Source of the DNA: Streptomyces spinoverrucosus
GTDB taxonomy: Bacteria; Actinomycetota; Actinomycetes; Streptomycetales; Streptomycetaceae
Direction: 5' to 3'
NCBI RefSeq assembly: GCF_006539505.1
Contig: NZ_BJND01000074.1
Location: 1-43,889, forward strand
DNA length: 43,889 nt
This document shows positions 12,750-20,578 of this stretch, in pieces (within the stretch, counting starts at the first letter, position 1; the number at the start of each line of letters is the position of its first letter). The notes below the pieces were generated by a model that was not told the origin of the DNA, ran no database searches, and saw nothing but the letters and a program-made list of their open reading frames with translations. Made by a program: the position numbers and the translations under genes.

Positions 12750-13949
12750 TCACGCCGACATGGGTCTCTGCACCCGGATCGACTGCAACAGCCCGACCGC
12801 CACCCAGACCGCGAACATCGACGACCCGCCGTAGGACACGAACGGCAGCGGCAGACCGGTGACCGGCATGATCCCCAGGGTCATCCCGATGTTCTCGAAG
12901 GACTGGAAGGCGAACCAGGCCACGATCCCGGCCGCGACGATCGTGCCGTACAGCTCGGTCGTCTCCAGCGCGATCCGGCAGGCCCGCCACAGCACCACGC
13001 CCAGCAGCAGGATGATCAGCCCGCCGCCGATGAAGCCGAGTTCCTCGCCCGCGACGGTGAACACGAAGTCCGTCTGCTGCTCCGGCACGAACTGGCCGGT
13101 GGTCTGCGAGCCCTGGAACAGGCCCGACCCGGTCAGCCCGCCCGAACCGATGGCGATGCGCGCCTGGTTGGTGTTGTAGCCGACGCCCGCCGGGTCGAGG
13201 TCCGGGTTGGCGAACGCGGCGAAGCGGTTGATCTGGTACTCGTCGAGGATGTGCAGCTGCCACACGGCGATGGCTCCTATGGCGCCCGCGCTCAGCAGCC
13301 CGAACACCCAGCGGTTCGACGCGCCGGACGCGAGCAGTACGCCCAGCACGATCACCACCATCACCATGACCGATCCGAGGTCGGGCATGAGCATCACGAT
13401 CAGCATCGGGACCGTGGCCAGGCCGAGCGCCTGCATGACCGTGCGATGGTCGGGGTACTGCTTGTCGCCCGCGTCCACCCGGGCCGCCAGCAGCATCGCC
13501 ATGCCGAGGATGATCGTGACCTTCACGAACTCCGACGGCTGCAGCGAGAACCCGCCGCCCACCGCGATCCACGAGTGGGCGCCGTTGACCGTGGTGCCGA
13601 GCGGGGTCAGCACCAGCAGCACCAGGAAGACCGACGCCCCGTACAGGATCGGGACCGCGCCGCGCAGGGTGCGGTGGCCGAGCCAGACCGTGCCGATCAT
13701 CAGCGCGAAGCCGATGCCGGTGTTCAGCAGGTGCCGCACCAGGAAGTAGTACGGGTCGCCCTGGTTGATCTCGGTGCGGTTGCGGGTCGCCGAGTACACC
13801 AGCACCGCGCCCATCAGGGACAGCGCCAGGGCCGACAGCAGTATCGGCCAGTCGAGCCGCCGGGCCATCGAGTCACGGGCGAACAGCCGGGTCCAGCCCG
13901 CGCGTTCGGGGCCGTATCCGGAGACCTGGAAGCTGTTCGCGCCCGTCAT
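12750..13949 (-). CDS. rodA: Peptidoglycan polymerase RodA (SEDS family)
   Basis: The 399-residue integral membrane protein has about ten hydrophobic segments and the SEDS signatures: SATRNRTE in the first segment, GGGFSLQPSEFVKVTIILGMAML, LMPDLGSVMVMV, NTNQARIAIGSGGLTGSGLFQGSQT, DFVFTVAGEELGFIGGG and the final GITLGIMPVTGLPLPFVSYGGSSM-like block (here starting GMTLGIM). SEDS proteins polymerise lipid II together with a class B PBP. The ATG at 13949 overlaps the stop of the PBP2 gene (ATGA), so the two partner proteins are translationally coupled. In Streptomyces the corresponding gene (sfr) serves sporulation, which probably applies here too. Confidence 0.94.
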   Translation of the reverse strand: MTGANSFQVSGYGPERAGWTRLFARDSMARRLDWPILLSALALSLMGAVLVYSATRNRTEINQGDPYYFLVRHLLNTGIGFALMIGTVWLGHRTLRGAVPILYGASVFLVLLVLTPLGTTVNGAHSWIAVGGGFSLQPSEFVKVTIILGMAMLLAARVDAGDKQYPDHRTVMQALGLATVPMLIVMLMPDLGSVMVMVVIVLGVLLASGASNRWVFGLLSAGAIGAIAVWQLHILDEYQINRFAAFANPDLDPAGVGYNTNQARIAIGSGGLTGSGLFQGSQTTGQFVPEQQTDFVFTVAGEELGFIGGGLIILLLGVVLWRACRIALETTELYGTIVAAGIVAWFAFQSFENIGMTLGIMPVTGLPLPFVSYGGSSMFAVWVAVGLLQSIRVQRPMSA

Positions 13950-16234
13950 GTGAGCATCCTTCGGCTGAGCGTCCCCCGGCGGCCCCCGCGACCCCCACGG
14001 CCCCGGCGACGCTGCCGCCGGCGCGTGTCCCGATTGCCGCCGGTCGGCGTCTGCGCGGTCGCCGCCGTCTGCACCTGCCCGCTCTCGTCCTCCGGGGCCT
14101 TCTGGCTGGCCTGCTGCTCCTTCGCCGGGTCCTTGGAGATCTTCGGCGCGGTGATCGAGCCGTCGGCCTGGATCTTCGGCAGGCTCTTCTGCGGGGTGGG
14201 CAGCAGGGCGTTCTTCTTATTGATGGTGCCGTCGTCGGAGACGCCGTACAGCGCGTCGTAGATGTTGCGCACGGCCGGACCCGAGGCCCCCGAACCCGTA
14301 CCACCCTGCGAGATCGTCATCACGATCGCGTAGTCGTCGGTGTAGGTCGCGAACCACGAGGTCGTCTGCTTGCCGTAGACCTCCGCCGTACCGGTCTTGG
14401 CGTGCATCGGGATCTTGTCCTGCGGCCAGCCGACGTCCGCGAACCGCCAGGCCGCCGTACCCCGGGTGGCGACACCCTCCAGCGCCTCGTCCATCTGGGC
14501 CAGCGTCTGCTGCGTGACCGGCAGCCTGCCGTGCGACTCGGGCTTGATCTCGGTGACCTTCTTGCCGTCGGGGCTGATGATCGCCTTGCCGACCGTCGGG
14601 TCGTAGAGCGTGCCGCCGTTGGAGATGGCCGCGTAGATCGTCGCCATCTGAATCGGCGTCACCAGCGTGTCACCCTGGCCGATGGAGTAGTTGATCTCGT
14701 CACCGGCGCGCATCTTGTTGCCTTCGAGGCAGTTCTCGTAGGCGATCCGCTGGACGTAGTCCCCGTCCTTCTTGCCGGTCTTGCACCAGGCGTCCTTGTT
14801 GGCCTCCCAGTACTGCTGCTTCCACTCGCGGTCGGGGACACGGCCGGTGACCTCGTTGGGCAGGTCGATGCCGGTCTCCTTGCCGAGGCCGAACTGGTGG
14901 GCGGTCTTGTAGAAGTAGTCCTTCGGCTTGCCCTTGGGGTTGATGCCGCCGTCCTTCTTCCACTCGCTGTGCGCGAGCGCGTAGAAGACCGTGTCGCAGG
15001 AGACCTCGAGGGCGCGGCCGAGGCTGATCGGGCCGTGGTTCTGGGACTCGAAGTTCTTGAAGACCTGGCCGCCGACCGAGTAGGCGCTGGAGCAGTTGTA
15101 CCGGCCGTCGAATGCGTAGCCCGCCTGGACGGCGGCCGCGGTGGAGACCACCTTGAAGATCGAGCCGGGGGCCGCCTGACCCTGTATGGCCCGGTTGAGC
15201 AGCGGGTAGTTGGACTTCTTGCCGGTGAGCTGGGCGTAGTCCTTGGCGGAGATGCCGCCGACCCAGGCGTTGGGGTCGTAGGTCGGGTTGGACGCCATGG
15301 CGACGATCCGGCCGGTCTTGGCCTCCATCACCACCACCGCGCCGGAGTCGGCCTTGTACCGCTCGTTGGTGTTGCGGTCCCACTCCTTGCGGGCGGCTTT
15401 CATCGCCTCGTTCAGCTCGAACTCGGCGACCCGCTGCACGCGCGCGTCGATGCTGGTGACGAGGTTGGAGCCGGGCTCGGCGGCGTCCGACTCGGCCTGG
15501 CCCATGACCCGGCCGAGGTTGTCCACCTCGTAGCGGGTGACGCCGGCCTTGCCGCGCAGTTCCTTGTCGTACTCGCGCTCCAGGCCGCTGCGGCCGACCA
15601 TGTCGGAGCGCAGATAGGGCGAGTTGGAGTCCTGGGCCTGCTGGATCTCCTGGTCGGTGACCGGGGAAAGATAGCCCAGCACCTGGGCGGTGTTGGCCGC
15701 GCCCGGGCTCGGGTAGCGGCGGACGGCCTGGGGCTCGGCGGTGATGCCGGGGAAGTCCTCGGCGCGCTCGCGGATCTGCAGGGCCTGGCGCGGGGTGGCC
15801 TCGTCGGTGATGGGGATCGGCTGGTAGGGCGAGCCGTTCCAGCACGGCTGCGGCGTCTCGGCGTCGCACAGCCGCACCTTCTCCATGACCTCCTTGGGCG
15901 TCATGCCCAGCACACCCGCGAGCTTGGTCAGGACGCCCTTGCCGTCGTCCTTCATCTTCAGCAGGTCGGTCCGGGAGGCGGAGACCACCAGGCGTGTCTC
16001 GTTGTCGGCGAGCGCCACTCCGCGCGCGTCCAGGATCGAGCCGCGTACGGCGGGCTGGACGACCTGCTGGACATGGTTGCCGGAAGCTTCACTGGCGTAG
16101 GCGTCGCCCTCGCGGATCTGGAGGTACCACAGGCGGCCGCCGAGGGTGGCCAGGAGGGAGAGGACGAGTACCTGGATGACGACGAGCCTGGTCTGGACCC
16201 GTGGGGTCCGTCCGGTCTCGGGAATGTTGGTCAC
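13946..16234 (-). CDS. mrdA: Penicillin-binding protein 2 (class B transpeptidase, MrdA-like)
   Basis: The 762-residue protein has a cytoplasmic start, one transmembrane segment (about residues 15-38), a dimerisation domain and a transpeptidase domain. The active-site motifs are visible: SIFK in GQAAPGSIFKVVS (about residue 357), SCD in LGRALEVSCDTVF, and KTG in MHAKTGTAEVYG (about residue 610). The C-terminal tail (from about 685) is Pro/Gln/Arg-rich and ends in RRRQRRRGRGGRGG, an unstructured basic extension. It cross-links peptidoglycan with RodA, whose gene overlaps. The start is GTG at 16234, 116 bases after the mreD stop. It belongs to the mre operon. Confidence 0.93.
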   Translation of the reverse strand: MTNIPETGRTPRVQTRLVVIQVLVLSLLATLGGRLWYLQIREGDAYASEASGNHVQQVVQPAVRGSILDARGVALADNETRLVVSASRTDLLKMKDDGKGVLTKLAGVLGMTPKEVMEKVRLCDAETPQPCWNGSPYQPIPITDEATPRQALQIRERAEDFPGITAEPQAVRRYPSPGAANTAQVLGYLSPVTDQEIQQAQDSNSPYLRSDMVGRSGLEREYDKELRGKAGVTRYEVDNLGRVMGQAESDAAEPGSNLVTSIDARVQRVAEFELNEAMKAARKEWDRNTNERYKADSGAVVVMEAKTGRIVAMASNPTYDPNAWVGGISAKDYAQLTGKKSNYPLLNRAIQGQAAPGSIFKVVSTAAAVQAGYAFDGRYNCSSAYSVGGQVFKNFESQNHGPISLGRALEVSCDTVFYALAHSEWKKDGGINPKGKPKDYFYKTAHQFGLGKETGIDLPNEVTGRVPDREWKQQYWEANKDAWCKTGKKDGDYVQRIAYENCLEGNKMRAGDEINYSIGQGDTLVTPIQMATIYAAISNGGTLYDPTVGKAIISPDGKKVTEIKPESHGRLPVTQQTLAQMDEALEGVATRGTAAWRFADVGWPQDKIPMHAKTGTAEVYGKQTTSWFATYTDDYAIVMTISQGGTGSGASGPAVRNIYDALYGVSDDGTINKKNALLPTPQKSLPKIQADGSITAPKISKDPAKEQQASQKAPEDESGQVQTAATAQTPTGGNRDTRRRQRRRGRGGRGGRRGTLSRRMLT

Positions 16235-16350
16235 TGCGGCTGCCTCCCCCTCTCAGAGCGCGTACGAATGTGCCGGTACGAGTGATGAACGGCCGGCCGA
16301 CGAGGCCGGGTTCCGCCTGAGCTCCCCCGTTCGGGTGAACTGCCCTGCGT

Positions 16351-17028
16351 TCACAGCCGCTTGACCCCCTTGATGCGCCCGGCCCGCGTCACCCGCGCTC
16401 TGGCCGCCTTCACCTTCAGCCCGCCGAGCCCGCCCCGCTGGCCGCCGATGCGCAGTCCGGTACCGGAGGAGAGCCAGCCGGAGGAGATGTCGGTCGCCTT
16501 GGCCGAGGAGCTGGCCTCCAGCGGGTTGTTGTCCGCGCGCCGGGCGAGCGCCATCAGGCCGGGGACGACGAACGGGGCGAGCAGCAGGTCGTACAGGGCA
16601 GCCGTGAACAGCAGGCCGGACAGGCCGACATGGCGGGCGGCGGTGTCGCCGACGAGGGCGCCGACCCCGGCGTACAGCAGGGTGCTGCCGATCGCGGCGG
16701 CGACCACCACGGCCATCGGTCCGGTGGCCGACTTCAGCTGGCCGTTCTCCGGCTTGAACAGGCCCGCGAGATAGCCGATGACGCACAGCACCAGCGCGTA
16801 GCGGCCGGCGGCGTGGTCGGCGGGCGGGGCGAGGTCGGCGAGGAGTCCGGCGCCGAAGCCGATCAGGGCGCCGCCGACATGGCCGTAGACGAGGGCGAAG
16901 GCCAGCACGGTGAGCAGCACCAGGTCGGGGACGGCACCCGGGAGGTGCAGCCGGGCCAGGACGCTCACCTGGAGCACCAGGGCGACCACGACCAGGGTGG
17001 AGGAGAGCAGGATCCGGTTGAAGCGCAT
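16351..17028 (-). CDS. mreD: Rod shape-determining protein MreD
   Basis: The 225-residue membrane protein has five or six hydrophobic segments, starting MRFNRILLSSTLVVVALVLQVSVLARLHLPGAVPDLVLLTVLAFALVYGHVGGALIGFGAGLLADL. This has the GxxxGLxxDL element typical of MreD. The C terminus (after about residue 165) is a basic, soluble extension not found in short MreD proteins. The start codon ATG at 17028 lies 14 bases after the mreC stop, so the two are in one operon. It acts in the membrane with MreC, PBP2 and RodA. Confidence 0.9.
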   Translation of the reverse strand: MRFNRILLSSTLVVVALVLQVSVLARLHLPGAVPDLVLLTVLAFALVYGHVGGALIGFGAGLLADLAPPADHAAGRYALVLCVIGYLAGLFKPENGQLKSATGPMAVVVAAAIGSTLLYAGVGALVGDTAARHVGLSGLLFTAALYDLLLAPFVVPGLMALARRADNNPLEASSSAKATDISSGWLSSGTGLRIGGQRGGLGGLKVKAARARVTRAGRIKGVKRL

Positions 17029-17042
17029 GGGTACAGCTCCCC

Positions 17043-18041
17043 CTACTGGTCTTCCTCTTGCTGGGACTCGCCGTCGGTGGGCGCCCCGGAGTTCTCCGCG
17101 CTTTCCGCGCTTTCCGTGCTCTCCGCGTTCTCCGCGCCCGGCGTCACGGTCACCGTCACGGTGGGCGTCGGAGTCGGCTTGGGCTTGGCCGGCAGCACCG
17201 TGTCACGCGGGTCCTTCTCGGGCGTCTGGACGACCACACCGACGATGTCGAGCTTGCTGAAGCTGACGAACGGCGTGACGTACAGCGTCCGGGTCAGGTC
17301 GCCGCCGGAGGGGTCGACGCGGGAGACCACGCCGACCGGGACGCCGGGCACGAACGGCTTGTCGGCCTGCGAGCCGAAGGTGACCAGACGGTCGCCCTTC
17401 TTGATCTGGGCCTTGCCGTTGAGGAGTTCGACGCGCAGCGGGCGGTCGCCCTGGCCGGAGGCGAAGCCGAGTTCGTCGCTGCCTTCCATCCGGGTCCCGA
17501 CGGTGAAGTCGGGGTCGCTGGCCAGCAGCACGGTCGCGGTGTTCGGGCCGACGGTGGTGACGCGGCCGACCAGGCCGTCGCCGTTGAGGACGGTCATGTC
17601 GCGCTGGACACCGTCGTTGGCGCCGATGTCGATGGTGATGGTCCAGGAGAAGCCCTGGGCCGCTCCTATCGCGATGACCTCGGCGCCCTTGATGCCGTAC
17701 TGGCCCTCGCCGGCGATCTTCAGCATCTTGTTGAGCTGATTCAGCCGGCTGCGGTTGCGGTCGTCGCTGCCGAGCTTCGCCTTCAGCGCCGCGTTCTGCC
17801 GCTCCAACTCGGCCATCCGGTCGTGCCGCTCGCCGGAGTCACGGATCGCGGCGATCGCGTTGCCCACCGGGTCGACCGCCGACGACACACCGTTCTCGAC
17901 CGGGCCGAAGACCGCGGCCGCGGCCCCGCGGGCACCGTCGACCGGTGAGTCCTCCCCGCCGCGGATGTCCACCGTGATCAACGCGAACGCGATGGCGACC
18001 AGCAGCACAAGAAGCAGCCGGCTCTCTCGTGTGTCCCTCAC
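17043..18041 (-). CDS. mreC: Rod shape-determining protein MreC
   Basis: The 332-residue protein has one N-terminal membrane segment (RLLLVLLVAIAFALITVDI), a coiled coil (RMAELERQNAALKAKLGSDDRNRSRLNQLNKMLKI) and the MreC beta-domains with VIAIGAAQGFSWTITIDIGANDGVQRDMTVLNGDGLVGRV, ASDPDFTVGTR and GDRLVTFGSQADKPFVPGVPVG. The C terminus is an acidic Pro/Thr/Glu/Ser-rich tail (PKPTPTPTVTVTVTP, then ESTESAESAE repeats). It organises the extracellular side of the elongation machinery. The GTG start at 18041 follows 165 bases after the mreB stop, with a strong hairpin between them. Confidence 0.93.
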   Translation of the reverse strand: MRDTRESRLLLVLLVAIAFALITVDIRGGEDSPVDGARGAAAAVFGPVENGVSSAVDPVGNAIAAIRDSGERHDRMAELERQNAALKAKLGSDDRNRSRLNQLNKMLKIAGEGQYGIKGAEVIAIGAAQGFSWTITIDIGANDGVQRDMTVLNGDGLVGRVTTVGPNTATVLLASDPDFTVGTRMEGSDELGFASGQGDRPLRVELLNGKAQIKKGDRLVTFGSQADKPFVPGVPVGVVSRVDPSGGDLTRTLYVTPFVSFSKLDIVGVVVQTPEKDPRDTVLPAKPKPTPTPTVTVTVTPGAENAESTESAESAENSGAPTDGESQQEEDQ

Positions 18042-18156
18042 GTGCGGCGGCCGTGCCCTTCCTCATAGGAATCCGGGAAATCGGGTCGGCCCGAAGGAAA
18101 CCGGACGGCGGAATCCCACGGGCTGTTTGTGGCAGCTTATGCCTCGATATCAACGA

Positions 18157-18192
18157 TCCGCCGTACGAGAGGGGATGGGCTCGTACGGCGGA
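18157..18192 (-). terminator. Strong hairpin between mreB and mreC (terminator or attenuator)
   Basis: TCCGCCGTACGAG (18157-18169) pairs perfectly with CTCGTACGGCGGA (18180-18192) around a 10-base loop, 15 bases after the mreB stop. No T-run follows on the minus strand. It probably lowers read-through from mreB into mreC, giving more mreB than downstream transcript. Confidence 0.7.
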
Positions 18193-18206
18193 ATCGAAGC
18201 GTTACG

Positions 18207-19238
18207 TCATCTGCGCGGCTGGGCGTCCAGCACCTGCTGGAGCGCCTCGAACTCCTCGACGCACTTGCCGGACCCGAGCGCCACGCTGTCCAGCGGGTCC
18301 TCGGCGATGTGGATCGGCATACCGGTCTCGCGGCGCAGCCGCTCGTCCAGACCGCGCAGCAGCGCACCGCCGCCGGTCAGAACGATTCCGCGGTCCATGA
18401 TGTCGCCGGACAGCTCCGGCGGGCACTTGTCGAGCGTCGTCTTGACCGCGTCCACGATCGCGTTGACGGGCTCCTCGATCGCCTTGCGCACTTCGGCGGC
18501 CGAGATGACGACGGTCTTGGGCAGCCCGGAGACCAGGTCCCGGCCGCGGATTTCGGTGTGCTCGTCGGTGTCGAGGTCGTACGCCGAACCGATCGTGATC
18601 TTGATCTGCTCGGCCGTGCGCTCACCCAGCAGGAGCGAGTACTCCTTCTTGATGTGCTGGATGATCGCGTTGTCCAGCTCGTCGCCCGCGACGCGGATGG
18701 ACTGGGCGGTGACGATGCCGCCGAGGGAGATGACCGCGACCTCCGTGGTGCCGCCGCCGATGTCCACCACCATGTTGCCCGTGGCCTCGTGGACCGGCAG
18801 GCCGGAGCCGATGGCGGCCGCCATGGGCTCCTCGATGATGTGCACCTGACGGGCGCCGGCCTGGGACGACGCCTCGATGACGGCACGGCGCTCGACGCCC
18901 GTGATGCCCGAGGGCACACAGACGACGACGCGCGGACGAGCCAGATACCGCCGCTTGTGGATCTTCAGGATGAAGTAGCGGAGCATCCGCTCGGTGATCT
19001 CGAAGTCGGCGATCACGCCGTCCTTCAGCGGACGTACGGCAACGATGTTGCCGGGCGTGCGCCCGATCATCTTCTTCGCTTCGGCACCGACCGCGAGGAT
19101 GCCACCGGTGTTGGTGTTGATCGCGACGACGGACGGCTCGTTGAGTACGATCCCGCGACCCCTGACGTACACCAGCGTGTTGGCGGTCCCGAGGTCGACA
19201 GCCATGTCACGGCCGATGAACGACATTGAGTTCCCCAT
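18207..19238 (-). CDS. mreB: Actin-like cell shape protein MreB
   Basis: The 343-residue protein begins MGNSMSFIGRDMAVDLGTANTLVY. It has the actin-fold nucleotide motifs DLGTANT (phosphate 1), DIGGGTTEVAV (phosphate 2) and the adenosine motif GIVLTGGGALLRGLDERL near the end. The N-terminal SFIG segment suits membrane contact. Longer in-frame starts to 19382 exist, but the ATG at 19238 gives the length and N terminus typical of Streptomyces MreB. MreB forms filaments that position wall synthesis; in Streptomyces it acts mainly in spore-wall formation. It is the first gene of the mreB-mreC-mreD-PBP2-rodA series. The promoter should lie in the 312-base gap upstream (19239-19550). Confidence 0.95.
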   Translation of the reverse strand: MGNSMSFIGRDMAVDLGTANTLVYVRGRGIVLNEPSVVAINTNTGGILAVGAEAKKMIGRTPGNIVAVRPLKDGVIADFEITERMLRYFILKIHKRRYLARPRVVVCVPSGITGVERRAVIEASSQAGARQVHIIEEPMAAAIGSGLPVHEATGNMVVDIGGGTTEVAVISLGGIVTAQSIRVAGDELDNAIIQHIKKEYSLLLGERTAEQIKITIGSAYDLDTDEHTEIRGRDLVSGLPKTVVISAAEVRKAIEEPVNAIVDAVKTTLDKCPPELSGDIMDRGIVLTGGGALLRGLDERLRRETGMPIHIAEDPLDSVALGSGKCVEEFEALQQVLDAQPRR

Positions 19239-19446
19239 CAGGATTCGTCTGGCCTTCCCACGGAGCTTTTGAGGGCTTTTCAGGTCGGCGAAGGTGGGTG
19301 CTGTGACGTGAAGGCTTCCATCGTAGACGCGCCTTCCCGAACACTGCGCGAGGGTCTTCGCCATTGTCATCAGATGGCGCACCGCCTCGCTTGCAGAGAC
19401 GGGCCATCGGGGGCACTCGTTCCCCCGATCGGCACGTATATGCCGG

Positions 19447-19474
19447 GGGACGGCCGGAAATGGTCGGCCGTCCC
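19447..19474 (-). terminator. Terminator of ndk, within the ndk-mreB gap
   Basis: GGGACGGCCG (19447-19456) and CGGCCGTCCC (19465-19474) form a perfect 10-bp stem with an 8-base loop, 77 bases beyond the ndk stop. The rest of the gap between the ndk stop and the mreB start (19239-19446) shows no gene and probably holds the mreB promoter; I could not pick out a convincing -35/-10 pair. Confidence 0.75.
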
Positions 19475-19550
19475 AGGTCAGGCGCTTGCAAAAGGTGACG
19501 AGCCCTCAGAAGGACGCGCGGTGAACTCGTTCCGCTTCTTCGGCGACGCG

Positions 19551-19964
19551 TCAGGCGCGGCCGGGGAAGAAGATCTTCACCTCGCGTTCGGCCGACTCCT
19601 CGGAGTCGGAGGCGTGGATCAGGTTCTCGCGCACGATCACGCCGTAGTCACCGCGGATGGAACCGGGTGCGGCGGCGATCGGGTCGGTCGGGCCGGCCAG
19701 CGCGCGCAGTCCCTCGATGACCCGCTCGCCCTCGACGATCATCGCCACGACCGGGCCGGAGGCCATGAACTCCACCAGCGGCTCGTAGAAGGGCTTGCCC
19801 TTGTGCTCGCCGTAGTGCTGCTCCAGGGTGTCCTGGTCCAGGGTGCGCAGCTCCAGCGCGGTGATCTGCCAGCCGGCCTTGCGCTCGATGCGGCTGATGA
19901 TCTCGCCGGTCAGGCCGCGACGGACGGCGTCGGGCTTGAGGAGGACGAGGGTGCGCTGGGTCAC
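19551..19964 (-). CDS. ndk: Nucleoside diphosphate kinase
   Basis: The 137-residue protein has the whole Ndk sequence: TLVLLKPDAVRRGLTGEIISRIERKAGW, the YGEHKGKPFYEPLVEFMASGPVVAMIVEG block, RALAGPTDPIAAAPGSIRGDYG, and NLIHASDSEESAEREVKIFF with the phosphohistidine in LIHASD. It transfers phosphate from ATP to other nucleoside diphosphates. The GTG at 19964 is supported by AAGGAG about 11 bases upstream; a longer frame to 20183 reads through the repeat insertion and is rejected. Confidence 0.96.
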   Translation of the reverse strand: MTQRTLVLLKPDAVRRGLTGEIISRIERKAGWQITALELRTLDQDTLEQHYGEHKGKPFYEPLVEFMASGPVVAMIVEGERVIEGLRALAGPTDPIAAAPGSIRGDYGVIVRENLIHASDSEESAEREVKIFFPGRA

Positions 19965-20038
19965 GACGGGGCTCCTTCTTGGATCACGCGGGTCACGCGG
20001 TGTGCGGGGTGATGAGGCTACAGGGCCCTTCCGGGCCT

Positions 20039-20227
20039 TAGGGCCTGTCCGGCGGATCATGCCGGCGTCGCGGGGCCTGGCACGCCCATCTGCGGCGTTG
20101 TCGTCGGTTGCCGACGCTCCGCGTCGCCGCCCTCCTCCGCCTTGCAGCTGGACGCACCAGGCCCCGCTCAGCTGCGCTGACAAGATGCCGTTCCTTGCAG
20201 CCGGCCTGATCCGCCGGACAGGCCCTA
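20039..20227. mobile_element. MITE-like insertion with 19-21-bp terminal inverted repeats
   Basis: The left end (TA then GGGCCTGTCCGGCGGATCA, 20039-20059) is the exact reverse complement of the right end (20207-20227), and each end carries a TA that could be the target duplication. The roughly 185-bp interior has no coding capacity. A second short match (GCCGGC) continues the inverted repeat on both sides. The ends resemble those of IS5-group elements common in Streptomyces, in my recollection, so this is probably a non-autonomous derivative. It sits in the ndk-DUF4233 gap and ends 1 bp before the stop codon of the DUF4233 gene, so it may supply that gene's terminator. Confidence 0.8.
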
Positions 20228-20228
20228 G

Positions 20229-20570
20229 TCACGCAGTGTCAGCCTGCGCGGCGAATCTGGCCTTGGCCTCGTCGATCTTCCTGCCGTAGTGGACGGAAGC
20301 CCACCACAGCGCGGCGAACATCGCCCCCAGGAAGAACATCGTGGGGACGACGAAACCGGAAGCAATGAGTCCGATCTGCAGCGCCCAGCCCAGGGCCACC
20401 CCGCCCGGCCGGGTCACCAGGCCGCACAGCACCAGGCACAGGAACATCGCGATGCCGCTGACCGTCCAGACCGTCGACGTCGACAGGTCCGGGTCCTTCA
20501 TCGCGACCAGTCCGGCGAAGCCGATGACGAAGAACTCGCCGATCAGGGTGGAAGCACAGAGCGTACGCAT
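20229..20570 (-). CDS. DUF4233 family membrane protein
   Basis: The 113-residue protein begins MRTLCASTLIGEFFVIGFAGLVA. It has four hydrophobic segments (about residues 5-24, 34-54, 58-75 and 77-92) and a charged C-terminal tail (YGRKIDEAKARFAAQADTA). DUF4233 proteins are conserved between folC and ndk in actinobacteria; their function is unknown. The start lies 8 bases after the folC stop, so it is cotranscribed with folC. The last codons abut the MITE-like insertion, but the expected length and C terminus appear intact. Confidence 0.85.
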   Translation of the reverse strand: MRTLCASTLIGEFFVIGFAGLVAMKDPDLSTSTVWTVSGIAMFLCLVLCGLVTRPGGVALGWALQIGLIASGFVVPTMFFLGAMFAALWWASVHYGRKIDEAKARFAAQADTA

Positions 20571-20578
20571 GGTGGGAT

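Noticed and set aside
19239..19382. N-terminal extension of MreB (start at 19382)
   Set aside because: MreB proteins of Streptomyces start with MGNSMSFIGRDMAVDLG; the extra 48 residues are not family sequence.
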